A stretch of DNA of 64,000 bases from Bacteroidaceae bacterium (GTDB lineage Bacteria > Bacteroidota > Bacteroidia > Bacteroidales > Bacteroidaceae), in NCBI GenBank assembly GCA_024398785.1, contig JAKSIO010000009.1, forward strand, positions 1 through 64,000. The letters run 5' to 3'. Of this stretch, positions 15,870 through 24,881 are shown one piece after another; position 1 is the stretch's first letter, and the number at the start of each line of letters is the position of its first letter. Under the pieces are notes generated by a model, which had not been told where the DNA came from, did not search any database, and saw only the letters and a list, made by a program, of their open reading frames with translations. Both the position numbers and the translations under genes were made by a program.

Positions 15870-17488
15870 ACCTTCTCTTTGTTTATGCTATAGCCAATGC
15901 CTTTAAATGCTTCTTCAAGCATCTTTTGTGATTCCTTCTCGCGTTGTATAAGTTCTTTCATTTCCTGCTGAATGCGAGCCATTTCCTTGGGATAGTCTAT
16001 ATCCAAATCGTGGTCAATGAACTCAATGTACTTGCTTGGTACCAGAGTCCAGCCATTCTGTTCAATCTCGTCAATGCCAACACTGCGATACAGTTCAGGC
16101 ACAGCAAAGTTGTTGCCGTCTGTACCCTCCGACTGCCACTGATGATAGATATCTGCCACACGCTGAATCTGCTCTGTAACGAGTTGCACCTTCTTCTTTT
16201 GTTCGCCCTTGACAGGGTTCTCGGTCCATTGGCGCAAGTCCATAAAGAGAATTTCATGCTCTCTGTTGCGGAGTTGACGACCATGATACTTGCCCCCCTT
16301 CTTGTTCTGATTCAGAATCCAGAAGGTGACGCTGATATCCGTTGTGATGAAAAGTTCTCTTGGCAAGATGATAATGGCTTCCACTTTGTCATTCTCTATC
16401 AGTTTCTTTCTGATTTCAAGAGCATCAGTATCGCCCAATGCACCATTGGCCAACAAAAATCCTGCAACACCCGAAAGTGGCTTCAGGTGAGAAAGCATGT
16501 GCAGAATCCAGGCATAGTTGGCGTTGCTCTCTGGCGGGGTATCGTAGTCTGTCCAACGAGAGTCATTCTTCAAGTTATCATTCCACCAGCCTTTCAAGTT
16601 GAAAGGAGGATTTGCCATGATATAGTCGAAAAACAATCCCTTATGCAGGTCGTTGGTGAAAGTGGAATCGCTTTCCGAACCCAGATTATGGCTGATGCCA
16701 CGCAAAGCGAGGTTCATTTTTGCCAAACGGTAGGTGGCAGCTTCTTTCTCTTGTCCATACACATTGATACGACTGATGTCGCCTTGTTTGGCTTTCACCA
16801 AGTCGGTGCTTTGAATGAACATACCTCCCGAACCACAGCAAGGATCATAAAGAGTGCCGTCGAAAGGTTCGATAACAGTAGCAATGAGCTGAACAACATC
16901 ATGTGGTGTATAGAACTCGCCTTCCTCCTTTGTCGCATTAACTGCAAATTCCTTCAAGAAATATTCATATACGCGGCCTATCAAGTCCTTCTCTTCTCCA
17001 AAAGTCTTGTGGCTTATTTTGTTGACTTCGTCCACAATCTTCTTCATGTCGTTTGCTCCAAGATTGCGCTGGGTGAACGTACCTTCCACGAAACAGCCCT
17101 TCAGCGTGGGGTTCGTTTCGCCGATACTGCGCAGAGCCGTGTCAAGAGCTACATTCAACTGTGGAGCAGCCGTATTGATGATGGTGCTCCAACGAGCTTC
17201 TACTGGCAAATCGAAAGTACCATCAGCAAAGGTTGCATCATCAAAGAAAGCTTTGACAATCTCCTCGTTGTCTGGGTCTAACCCTTCCTCAATGAGACGC
17301 TGACGAAGCAATGCTACACCATCCTCGTATTTCTCGCCCATAAAGCGTAGGAATACGAGCGTCAGCATCATGTCACGCTTTTCAAAGAACGACCCAGAGT
17401 TCTTTGCCTGTCTCAATATATCTCTACACTTGAACAAGATATTATCAAGGTTCAGTGCTTCTTCTTTCTTACTTGCTTTCTTTGCCAT
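15866..17488 (-). CDS. hsdM: Type I DNA adenine methyltransferase (HsdM)
   Basis: The 540-aa subunit transfers a methyl group from S-adenosylmethionine to adenine in the target set by HsdS. The N-terminal helical domain (DNILFKCRDILRQA) is followed by the cofactor motif DPCCGSGG (215-222) and the catalytic motif NPPF (293-296). Its length is normal for the family. It lies 54 bp downstream of the small helix-turn-helix gene and overlaps the DUF1016 gene by 4 bp. No defect is visible. Confidence 0.96.
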   Translation of the reverse strand: MAKKASKKEEALNLDNILFKCRDILRQAKNSGSFFEKRDMMLTLVFLRFMGEKYEDGVALLRQRLIEEGLDPDNEEIVKAFFDDATFADGTFDLPVEARWSTIINTAAPQLNVALDTALRSIGETNPTLKGCFVEGTFTQRNLGANDMKKIVDEVNKISHKTFGEEKDLIGRVYEYFLKEFAVNATKEEGEFYTPHDVVQLIATVIEPFDGTLYDPCCGSGGMFIQSTDLVKAKQGDISRINVYGQEKEAATYRLAKMNLALRGISHNLGSESDSTFTNDLHKGLFFDYIMANPPFNLKGWWNDNLKNDSRWTDYDTPPESNANYAWILHMLSHLKPLSGVAGFLLANGALGDTDALEIRKKLIENDKVEAIIILPRELFITTDISVTFWILNQNKKGGKYHGRQLRNREHEILFMDLRQWTENPVKGEQKKKVQLVTEQIQRVADIYHQWQSEGTDGNNFAVPELYRSVGIDEIEQNGWTLVPSKYIEFIDHDLDIDYPKEMARIQQEMKELIQREKESQKMLEEAFKGIGYSINKEKV

Positions 17489-17542
17489 CTATCTTATTAT
17501 TATCTATTAGTTTTCCAAAAATCTTTTGTCTTTTTCAATTAG

Positions 17543-17788
17543 CTATTCAATATAACCCAATGTAGAGTTGGCTCTTTCAATATAAGCTTTGTACTCTCGA
17601 ACTATGAGTTCTTTGATATCAACTTCCAACAAGTCCGCAATTTTTAGCAAGCTTGCCACATCTGGCTGAGAAGAATTGGTACACCATTTAGAAACAGTGG
17701 AGGGTTTGACACCCATTTGTTCAGCAAGCCACTTGTTGGTTCGCTTCTTCTCGACTAATACGACTTTTATACGATTTATATCTTCCAT
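17543..17788 (-). CDS. Small XRE-type helix-turn-helix regulator
   Basis: The 81-aa protein begins MEDINRIKVVLVEKKRTN and contains a classic helix-turn-helix: WLAEQMGVKPSTVSKWCTN, followed by DVASLLKIADLLEVDIKEL. It is the first gene of the restriction operon and a likely controller protein that sets the timing or level of the hsd genes. The chosen start is 17788; the upstream extension to 17845 crosses the promoter and is not likely to be translated. A dyad (17815-17831) in the promoter is the probable binding site, implying autoregulation. Confidence 0.85.
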   Translation of the reverse strand: MEDINRIKVVLVEKKRTNKWLAEQMGVKPSTVSKWCTNSSQPDVASLLKIADLLEVDIKELIVREYKAYIERANSTLGYIE

Positions 17789-17807
17789 ATCGTTCGGATT
17801 TATGGTA

Positions 17808-17831
17808 CAAATATAGTGAAAATAAATCACT
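17808..17831 (-). promoter_or_regulatory. Promoter and operator of the hsd/defence operon
   Basis: TATATTTG on the minus strand (17808-17815) is a -7 element. It overlaps the dyad AGTGA-N7-TCACT (17815-17831), which fills the spacer. Transcription would begin only a dozen or so bases before the regulator's start codon. A controller protein bound at the dyad would directly gate the operon. Confidence 0.6.
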
Positions 17832-17845
17832 TTTGCGAACAACAA

Positions 17846-18334
17846 TCGTTTTTAGTCATATTTTCACCCATATTTTTATACTTTTTATGAGTTTTGCCAA
17901 ATCAAAAGCTTTTTTTATAACCATTTTCACGACAGCATCATAATAGTATGAACTCCTCAAATGGCATTATTCCGCCTCTGCTATTGGCAATCAAACAGAG
18001 TTTGTTATCAGAAAGGTGTAATCGGTAACTTTGCATCCTCCATTTTCGGAAAAGTTAAATCCCCCACCTGAGGGTAACAAAGGGGAACTGAGATACAGGT
18101 TTATCTCCCCCACCGCCCTCCTCTAAAGTGCAGAATTTGCACTTTGAACTGTCCCGTTTGTACTTTGAGCATTTTCATCCCGGAAATACCACGAGTTCTG
18201 TGCAAAAATATCATTACACTTTGTTATGGGGAAATCTGACATCAGGTTTCCCCGGCTTTCATTGGATGCGCAAATTTTGCGCGAATAACAGAGAGTAATC
18301 ATATATCCAAATACAAAAATTTCATTATTTACGT
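17846..18334. other. Intergenic region between divergent defence and GH3 genes
   Basis: No gene is seen. The stretch holds a further -7-like word on the plus strand (TAACTTTG, 18026-18033), an 8-bp inverted repeat AAAGTGCA-N5-TGCACTTT (18125-18145) and a 7-bp inverted repeat GCGCAAA-N1-TTTGCGC (18268-18282). The last two could be operators for the GH3 gene or parts of a long leader. The short stretch TCCCCCACC occurs twice (near 18060 and 18105). Confidence 0.45.
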
Positions 18335-18342
18335 TACTTTTG
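18335..18342 (+). promoter_or_regulatory. -7 element of the GH3 gene
   Basis: TACTTTTG fits TAnnTTTG and lies 39 nt before the GH3 start codon. Confidence 0.5.
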
Positions 18343-18381
18343 CTAAGAAATAAAGTCAAAGTAAAAGAAACTTTATACAAA

Positions 18382-21300
18382 ATGAAAACTAACAGACTGA
18401 TTGTACTATGCTCTGCCGCACTTCTTGGCGGAGCATTGGCTGCCAGTGTGCAGAATGCAAATGCGCAGAATGCACCAGTGGCACTGCAGGGGGCATCGCC
18501 TGGACAGAACGCTGCCGTCCAACCACAGCAGCGCCGCCGCGCCATGCAGCCGCAAACGCCGGTAGAGCCGGTAAAGATTGTAAGCAACATTGCCAAGGGA
18601 GAAGAGATTCCGCTTTACATGAATCCCAATTACTCTTTCCGCGAACGTGCAACAGACCTTGTGTCACGCCTCACGCTGCAGGAAAAGCAGAGTCTGGCAG
18701 GCAACAACATGGCAGCTGTGCCGCGTCTTGGTATAAACCGTTACAATGTGTGGTCAGAGGCTTTGCACGGTGTGCTGAGCGGAGCCAATGCCCGCGTGGG
18801 ACTGGCCGGACCAAGTTCGTTCCCTAACAGCGTGGCTCTTGGTTCGTCTTGGGATCTTGATCTTATGCAGCGCGATGCCGCCGCCATTGCAGACGAGGCC
18901 CGCGGAATTTTCAGCACAGGCACCAAGGGACTTACATTCTGGAGCCCGGTTGTGGAACCTGTGCGTGACCCGCGTTGGGGACGTACCGGTGAGTCTTTTG
19001 GCGAGGATCCGTTTCTGGTATCTGAAATGGGCGGGGCCTTTGTACGCGGCTTTATGGGCGATGACCCGGTCTATCTCAAGTCCGTTCCTACAGCCAAGCA
19101 CTACTTTGCCAACAACAGCGAGTTCAACCGCCACGTAAGCTCATCCAATATGGACAGCCGCGATTTGCGCGAGTTCTATACCGCTCCCTACAAAAAGCTG
19201 ATTGAAGAAGACAATCTGCCGGGAATAATGAGTTCTTACAATGCGGTGAACGGTGTGCCCACTACAGCAAGCCAGCTGTACATTGATACGCTTGCACGCC
19301 GCACTTGGGGTCTTGACGGTTACGTTACAAGCGACTGCAGCGGCGTAGAAGATATCTATACCGGCCACTACTACGTTGAGACAGGCCCCCAGGCCGCTGC
19401 CAAAGGTCTGCAGGCTGGTGTTGATACTGATTGCGGAAGCGTATACCAGCGTAACTCCATAAGTGCAATTGAGCAGGGCTACATGACTGAAAATGACCTG
19501 GACCGCGCATTGATAAACATGTTCACCATCCGTATGCGTACCGGTGAGTTTGATCCGGCAGAGATGGTCAGCTACAACAAGATTACCCCTGCCATTGTCA
19601 ACTCAAAGGCACATCAGGAACTGGCTATGGAGGTTGCAACAAAGACTGCAGTGCTTCTTAAAAACCAACCTGCCGCCGGCTCCCCCACACAGATTCTGCC
19701 ATTGAAAAAAGGGCTCAGGAAGATTGCCCTTATAGGTCCGCAGGCTGCCGATGTTGAGCTTGGTCCCTACTCCGGGCGTCCCGAGTCAAGCAGCATGATA
19801 TCGCCGTACCAGGGCATCACCAAGTACATAGAAGACAATAACCTTGGTATAGAAGTTACTCTTGCCAACGGCGCAAACCAGAAAAGCAAGAGCAACCTGC
19901 TCTATATTGGCAATTTCATTATCCAGAAGACTGACGGCACAACACAGTATTACGATGCCACCAGGTTCTCATCGTGCTCAGAAGGAATCACAGTAGGTTC
20001 CGGTATGGGTACCGAAGAGCAGGTCCGCTCTATTGACGATGGCTCCTGGACTGCGTACGAGGGTGTTGACCTTACAAACATAGATTCCATTACCGTTGGC
20101 ATCAACATCCCAACCGAGGGCGGTATTGTAGAGGTGCGCGTTGACGGTCCGGACGGCCGTCTTATTGCCACCATCAACGCCACACGTGCTGCAGGTCAGC
20201 GCCCGGGCGGTGTCTATGGCGCTACCAGACCAATGAAGACATCGGCTTTGAAACTTGGCTTCAACAGCAAGGAAACGCTCTACCTTACATATCATGCTCC
20301 AAAAGACGATGCCATCGATGCCCAGACCTTAGAAACTGCGCGCCAGGCCGACGTTGCAATTGTATTTGTAGGTACAGACGAAAATACCGCTACCGAGGAG
20401 GCCGACCGTCTTACTTTGCTCCTTCCGGGTAACCAGCCGGACCTTATCAAGGCTATTGCGGCTGTGAACAAGAATGTGGTTCTGGTAATGCAGACTCTTG
20501 GCTGTGTAGAGGTTGAAGAGTTCAAAGACCTTGAGAATATTAAGGGTATTATCTGGACCGGATACAACGGAATGGCTCAGGGTGCTGCTATTGCACGTGT
20601 TCTTTTTGGCGATGCCAACCCCGGCGGCAAACTCAACGCCACATGGTACAAGAGCGTGAAAGATCTTCCGCACATTACGGATTATACTCTGCGCGGCGGT
20701 ACCGATGCCGACGGCAATCCAAAGAACGGACGCACATTGTGGTATTTCAGCAATCCTGTTTCTTACGAGTTCGGATACGGACTCAGCTACACACGGTTTG
20801 AGTACAGCAATTTCAAGATTGAAAAGCGCAATTCTACTGCAAAATCTTCTGCAAACGGCAAGAAGGGTCTGACATTTGGTCCGATGGACATACTTACCGT
20901 TTCTGCCGATATAAGTAACGTTGGCCGCTACGATGGCGACGAGGTTGTTCAGATTTACGTTGCAACCCCCAATGCCAAGGCTGAACTTGAACGCCCCATC
21001 AAGCGTCTTAAAGGCTTCAAGCGCGTAACCGTTCCCGCAGGACAGACTGCACATGTAGAGATTGACATACCTGCCGCCGACCTGTGGTTCTGGGATATGG
21101 AACGTGAGTGTATCACCTTTGACAAAGGCCTTTACCAGTTCCAGATTGGTTCTTCAAGCCAGGATATACGCGGCACAGTCAATGCTACCCTCAAAGGCAA
21201 GTTTGTTCCTGAACTCAAAACCGTTGTGGCCCGTCCCGAGCAGTTCATTCTTACTGCCGGTTCCACTACCAAAGCGGATTTCTCTGCCTGCATGACAGAT

Positions 21301-21897
21301 GACAGTTTCTACCCTGCCGCAAAAGCAAAAGTTGAATGGTACAGCAACAACACATCTGTTGCAACAGTCAGTGCCGACGGCACCATTCAGGCTGTTACAG
21401 AGGGTGTTGCCACCATTTTCTGCAAGGTTACAGTAAACGGCAAGAGTGTGACACACAGTTTTGCCATCAAGGTAATGAAACCTGTTGTTGCTGAAACAAG
21501 TTATCGTCTGACCGACTCCGGAGTAGTACTCTACTCCGCTGCCGGCGGCCGGTGGCTGGAGTTTGATTTCAAAAACTACTACAGAGATTATTACGATATT
21601 GAGACCTTCACAGACATTTGTACAGGTGGCGGTCAGGTTGCGTTGTGCGGCGTAAAGTCAGACGGCCGTCCGGCGCTTTTTCTTTCCAGTGGCGGTAATG
21701 TGTGGAGCGAACGCCAACTGGTCTATACGGCTCCCGGAGGCTCTGTTCTTGAGCTGACAGAGGTTCCTCTTTCTCTCAGTTACGATGCCCAGGCCCAGGC
21801 TTTTGTCATGCACTGCACACACGGTGCCGTTTTTACCATCCCGGGCTGCTCACATTGCAATGCGCTGTCATGGAATGACAACGCATTACAATATTAA
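18382..21897 (+). CDS. Secreted multidomain GH3 glycosidase (beta-xylosidase/glucosidase type)
   Basis: The 1171-aa enzyme starts with a signal peptide (MKTNRLIVLCSAALLGG to ANAQ). The GH3 barrel shows YNVWSEALHGV, SFPNSVALGSSWD, RDPRWGRTGESFGEDPFL, KHYFANN and the nucleophile Asp318 in GYVTSDCSG. The second GH3 domain is interrupted by a CBM6/beta-sandwich-like insert (about SSCSEGITVGSGMGTEE to IATINATR). A fibronectin-III-like GH3 end domain follows, then a Big_2-like Ig domain (WYSNNTSVATVSADG). The last 140 residues look like partial beta-propeller blades and are not usual for GH3. The family acts on xylo- or gluco-oligosaccharides, and the nearby GH43 and GH10 genes favour xylan. Start chosen at the ATG before the signal peptide. 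Confidence 0.9.
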   Translation: MKTNRLIVLCSAALLGGALAASVQNANAQNAPVALQGASPGQNAAVQPQQRRRAMQPQTPVEPVKIVSNIAKGEEIPLYMNPNYSFRERATDLVSRLTLQEKQSLAGNNMAAVPRLGINRYNVWSEALHGVLSGANARVGLAGPSSFPNSVALGSSWDLDLMQRDAAAIADEARGIFSTGTKGLTFWSPVVEPVRDPRWGRTGESFGEDPFLVSEMGGAFVRGFMGDDPVYLKSVPTAKHYFANNSEFNRHVSSSNMDSRDLREFYTAPYKKLIEEDNLPGIMSSYNAVNGVPTTASQLYIDTLARRTWGLDGYVTSDCSGVEDIYTGHYYVETGPQAAAKGLQAGVDTDCGSVYQRNSISAIEQGYMTENDLDRALINMFTIRMRTGEFDPAEMVSYNKITPAIVNSKAHQELAMEVATKTAVLLKNQPAAGSPTQILPLKKGLRKIALIGPQAADVELGPYSGRPESSSMISPYQGITKYIEDNNLGIEVTLANGANQKSKSNLLYIGNFIIQKTDGTTQYYDATRFSSCSEGITVGSGMGTEEQVRSIDDGSWTAYEGVDLTNIDSITVGINIPTEGGIVEVRVDGPDGRLIATINATRAAGQRPGGVYGATRPMKTSALKLGFNSKETLYLTYHAPKDDAIDAQTLETARQADVAIVFVGTDENTATEEADRLTLLLPGNQPDLIKAIAAVNKNVVLVMQTLGCVEVEEFKDLENIKGIIWTGYNGMAQGAAIARVLFGDANPGGKLNATWYKSVKDLPHITDYTLRGGTDADGNPKNGRTLWYFSNPVSYEFGYGLSYTRFEYSNFKIEKRNSTAKSSANGKKGLTFGPMDILTVSADISNVGRYDGDEVVQIYVATPNAKAELERPIKRLKGFKRVTVPAGQTAHVEIDIPAADLWFWDMERECITFDKGLYQFQIGSSSQDIRGTVNATLKGKFVPELKTVVARPEQFILTAGSTTKADFSACMTDDSFYPAAKAKVEWYSNNTSVATVSADGTIQAVTEGVATIFCKVTVNGKSVTHSFAIKVMKPVVAETSYRLTDSGVVLYSAAGGRWLEFDFKNYYRDYYDIETFTDICTGGGQVALCGVKSDGRPALFLSSGGNVWSERQLVYTAPGGSVLELTEVPLSLSYDAQAQAFVMHCTHGAVFTIPGCSHCNALSWNDNALQY

Positions 21898-21973
21898 CCT
21901 TCAAAATTGGGACCCATTCCCAAACCTTTGCGTGCTCCGCACGGCTCTCTTCCGTGAGCCTGTTTACCGAAAC

Positions 21974-22004
21974 TTGCATTTCCCGTTTTTGTTGTCTATC
22001 TTTG
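21974..22004 (+). promoter_or_regulatory. Promoter of the small lipoprotein gene
   Basis: TTG (21974-21976), a 20-nt spacer and TATCTTTG (21997-22004) form the best complete -33/-7 pair in the window, 37 nt before the start codon. Confidence 0.6.
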
Positions 22005-22041
22005 AACCAACCATTAACCATAGCCTTAAACAATAACCCAT

Positions 22042-22728
22042 ATGCAGAAATTTTCCATTTATCTGGCCGCCATTGTCACTCTAGCTCTTGGCGCATCATC
22101 ATGCACAAAAAATGATACCAACCAGACTGACGCCGAAAAGAAACAAATCATACAGGCTGTAGAAAACGCAACCCTGCCGGTTGTTGATCATACAGGAAAT
22201 GAAGCCGGCATCGCTGTTCTGATCAATGTAAAAAACGGTTTGGCGACCGCAGCTGCCTTTTATGACTACATGACAGACCCTACCACATTGCAGGTAGGCA
22301 TAAAACCATCAAATGACACATCAGCAATAGTTCCATTGAACAATATGGAGGTGGTTGCACGCGGCATAGCCATGTCAGTCATTTTCCAAGAGCATGCCGA
22401 ACTGCTCAACGCAGTTGCATCACCATTGCCTGCTGCAGAAAAATCGGCAGAACCTGTATCAGATGACAGAATTTTTCTTGTTGACATTGACGAATTGCTT
22501 AAAAGTAAGCAGGAATCCCAAACCTTTGCCAATCTTACATCTGCCGTTTATACGCTGGAAGAAATTGAAGCGATTCTGGAGAGCCTGCTTGACCACAATT
22601 TCCTTGCACTGACAATAACAGATACCGGGGCCGTGGCCGTTTCTGGCATTGTGAGTGTCCAGAAAATTCCCATTGACTATGAAGGAAACCGAAATATCAT
22701 GAAACAGCACTACAGTATTATAGTATAG
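22042..22728 (+). CDS. Putative lipoprotein of unknown function
   Basis: The 228-aa protein has a lipoprotein signal (MQKFSIYLAAIVTLALGASSC, predicted lipidated Cys21). The mature part alternates hydrophobic strands and acidic helices, with no motif I recognise. It has its own promoter and terminates at the large inverted repeat downstream, so it appears monocistronic. It lies behind the GH3 gene but nothing in the sequence ties it to carbohydrate use. Confidence 0.7.
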   Translation: MQKFSIYLAAIVTLALGASSCTKNDTNQTDAEKKQIIQAVENATLPVVDHTGNEAGIAVLINVKNGLATAAAFYDYMTDPTTLQVGIKPSNDTSAIVPLNNMEVVARGIAMSVIFQEHAELLNAVASPLPAAEKSAEPVSDDRIFLVDIDELLKSKQESQTFANLTSAVYTLEEIEAILESLLDHNFLALTITDTGAVAVSGIVSVQKIPIDYEGNRNIMKQHYSIIV

Positions 22729-22767
22729 CAATGGAACCTAACGTCATCTTCTAGCAGAAATTTAACT

Positions 22768-22819
22768 GAACAGGGGACAGGTTCCGTTAGTTTAGGCGAA
22801 CGGAACCTGTCCCCTGTTC
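22768..22819. terminator. Long perfect inverted repeat between convergent genes
   Basis: Two 21-bp arms (22768-22788 and 22799-22819) are perfect reverse complements around a 10-nt loop. The hairpin lies between two convergent genes and probably ends both transcripts, although no long T tract follows. The arm contains GGGGACAGGTTCC, which resembles dispersed REP-type palindromes seen in many genomes, so it may be an inserted repeat doing duty as a terminator. Confidence 0.7.
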
Positions 22820-22832
22820 ACCCCGCCGGGGT

Positions 22833-23576
22833 TCAGAAATTCAGTACAACAGATGCACCCAAGCCGATATTGTGTTGTGCCGTAAGCATTGCCGGTGCGA
22901 ATCTGAGTGTTGGAGTGCTGGCTGACAGATTGTGCGTTCCTGAATTGTATTTGTTTTTAATGTATTCCAAACGGTGCTTGCCAATACTTTTAAAGACGCA
23001 GCCCAGACATATTCCGGCATCGGCTCCTAATGCAAACAATAACGACATAGTGGTATAAAACGCATAACTGTCAAAACTGGAAGCATAGTCATAATAAGTA
23101 TCACTTACAGACGCAGACAGTATGATGTTCATAATTGACAGACCAAGACTGCTGAATCCTATGTATAAAAAAGTATTGCCGTTTTTATATTGTTTTTGGG
23201 CACTCTTGTAGATTCTGGACAGTGTCGGATCCAACACATTGGGTGTGTATGGCTTGGACAACTCCAGATTTCCGTCAGCCAGATACAATTGTCCTTTATG
23301 ACGATATATTTCTCCATATTGGTCAACTAAAGAATAGTACTGTTTTGTTTGCTGTTCTTTTTCCACATGGTCAACATCTTCTACACTGTAAACAAATATG
23401 CTGCCGTCCCTTGTTTGTATTTTAACGTTTTCTTCAGGGTTCAGCTCAATTATTTCGCCTTTAATTGCACTGCCGTTCTTTAAATACAATACAGACTGTG
23501 CCTGTGCAGAAGTTGCTGCGAATACAGTTATCAGCACAATTGGCAAGATATATCTCAAATGGATAAATTTCTCCAT
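22833..23576 (-). CDS. Exported protein with SH3/LSm-like domain and membrane segments, unknown
   Basis: The 247-aa protein begins with a signal peptide ending near TSAQAQS. Residues about 28-72 (VLYLKNGSAIKGEIIELNPE and following strands) form a small beta-barrel-like domain of the kind seen in exported Bacteroidota proteins that respond to envelope changes. Two or more hydrophobic segments follow (FLYIGFSSLGLSIMNIIL and FYTTMSLLFALGADAGICLG). The C-terminal strands end in VVLNF, which suggests outer-membrane association. It lies 42 bp downstream of the SDR gene on the same strand. Function unknown. Confidence 0.65.
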   Translation of the reverse strand: MEKFIHLRYILPIVLITVFAATSAQAQSVLYLKNGSAIKGEIIELNPEENVKIQTRDGSIFVYSVEDVDHVEKEQQTKQYYSLVDQYGEIYRHKGQLYLADGNLELSKPYTPNVLDPTLSRIYKSAQKQYKNGNTFLYIGFSSLGLSIMNIILSASVSDTYYDYASSFDSYAFYTTMSLLFALGADAGICLGCVFKSIGKHRLEYIKNKYNSGTHNLSASTPTLRFAPAMLTAQHNIGLGASVVLNF

Positions 23577-23618
23577 AATTCTTTATTTTGATTTTTAATG
23601 AATCAATGTCCTTTATCA

Positions 23619-24383
23619 TTACCGGGCAACAAGACCGCCGTCAACCAGATAGTGACCGCCGGTCACAAAAGAGGCGGCATCGCTTATAAGGAAATAGACA
23701 AATTCGGCAACCTCTTCGGGCTTTCCTGCAGAACCGCGCGCATAGAGCTGGTTTTCTGCAGTCCAGTAATCTTCCAGTGTGCAGTTGTTCCTGTGTGCCA
23801 TATCAATGAACAGATTGTCAACAAGCGGAGTGCGTACCGTACCGGCGCAGATTCCGTTCACACGTACACCCTTGGGGCCAAGATCAATGGAAAGGGATCG
23901 TACAATCTGGCCTAATGCACCTTTGGTAAGTCCGTATGCAAAACTGTTGGGTTTGCCAACAAAGAACTGGTCAGATACACTTATTACAACACTGCCGCCG
24001 CCAACATTTATGATTTGGGGAACAACCTGACGCAACGTGTTGAAAGTACCGTAGATGTTGGTTCCTACAATGCGGTCAAATTCCTGATCGGTAACATCGA
24101 GCAACGTATTGGCTCCATGCACACCGGCATTGGCAAACAGACTGTTTATGGCTCCGAACCGTTCAACGGTAGCTTTGACGGCACGTTCCATATCTTCTTT
24201 GCTGCGGGTATCTCCCTCTATGAACAGCAGTTGGTCCGGTTTGTTTATGTCCGATGCCAACTCTTGTCCTTTCTGCGGATTGAAGTCAAAATTGGCAACA
24301 TTCCAATCCATGTCAATAAATTTGCGTACTGTTGCAGCACCTATTCCGGTTGAACCGCCGGTAATGAAAATTGTCTTTCTCAT
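23619..24383 (-). CDS. SDR-family NAD(P)-dependent oxidoreductase
   Basis: The 254-aa protein is a classical short-chain dehydrogenase. It has the cofactor motif TGGSTGIG at the N-terminus, NAG (in FANAGVHG), and the catalytic Ser (VISVSDQF) and Tyr-x3-Lys (YGLTK). The Asp-rich second strand (NFDFNP) suggests NAD over NADP. Substrate is not evident; family members oxidise sugars, alcohols or acyl chains. It diverges from ridA across a short promoter region. Confidence 0.88.
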   Translation of the reverse strand: MRKTIFITGGSTGIGAATVRKFIDMDWNVANFDFNPQKGQELASDINKPDQLLFIEGDTRSKEDMERAVKATVERFGAINSLFANAGVHGANTLLDVTDQEFDRIVGTNIYGTFNTLRQVVPQIINVGGGSVVISVSDQFFVGKPNSFAYGLTKGALGQIVRSLSIDLGPKGVRVNGICAGTVRTPLVDNLFIDMAHRNNCTLEDYWTAENQLYARGSAGKPEEVAEFVYFLISDAASFVTGGHYLVDGGLVAR

Positions 24384-24447
24384 ATTTTCGGGTTATTCGG
24401 TTTATTATTCAAAACAAATTCTAATGTTCTCAAAACTGATTCATACA

Positions 24448-24475
24448 CAAACTTACTAAATAATTTATAACTTTG
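24448..24475. promoter_or_regulatory. Back-to-back promoters of SDR and ridA genes
   Basis: TAAGTTTG on the minus strand (24448-24455) faces the SDR gene. TAACTTTG on the plus strand (24468-24475) faces ridA, 28 nt before its start. Both match TAnnTTTG. Confidence 0.5.
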
Positions 24476-24503
24476 AAACGGTTTTATAAGAAATATTTCG
24501 CGT

Positions 24504-24881
24504 ATGAAAAGAATAATCAGAACAGATGCTGCCCCCGCAGCAATAGGCCCGTACAGTCAGGCAGTTCAAGTGAACGGAATGTTGTTCATTTCCGGACAGA
24601 TTCCAGTAGAGCCCTCAACAGGCAATATTGTACAGGGAGATATAACAGAACAGACCGAGCAGGTTTTCAAGAATATTGAAGCTATTTTGGCCCATGCCGG
24701 CATGACTACCGATAATGTTGTCAAAACAACAGTATTCCTGGCCGATATCAACCATTTTGCAGCAATGAACGCGGTCTATGCCAAGCATTTCAGCAAAGAC
24801 TTCCCTGCCCGTTCGGCCGTTGCCGTAAAATCGCTACCCAAAAACGCCCTTCTGGAAATTGAAACCATTGCCGCCTTGTAG
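24504..24881 (+). CDS. ridA: RidA family reactive-intermediate (enamine/imine) deaminase
   Basis: The 125-aa protein shows the family signatures AAPAAIGPYSQAV, MLFISGQIP, the active-site Arg in FPARSAVAVKSLP and a final Glu-containing strand (ALLEIETIAAL). RidA hydrolyses 2-aminoacrylate-type intermediates released by PLP enzymes and forms trimers in the cytosol. The stop codon directly abuts the end of the convergent ATP-grasp-like gene at 24882, with no gap. Confidence 0.93.
   Translation: MKRIIRTDAAPAAIGPYSQAVQVNGMLFISGQIPVEPSTGNIVQGDITEQTEQVFKNIEAILAHAGMTTDNVVKTTVFLADINHFAAMNAVYAKHFSKDFPARSAVAVKSLPKNALLEIETIAAL

Noticed and set aside
15944..17281. A 445-codon open frame antisense to hsdM
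   Set aside because: hsdM in the other strand has full methyltransferase motifs. This frame has no motif and is a shadow produced by codon bias.
20329..21054. A 241-codon open frame antisense to the GH3 gene
   Set aside because: It is a shadow of the GH3 coding sequence with no recognisable domain.
23598..24459. Several open frames antisense to the SDR gene
   Set aside because: The SDR frame has all cofactor and catalytic motifs; the others have none.
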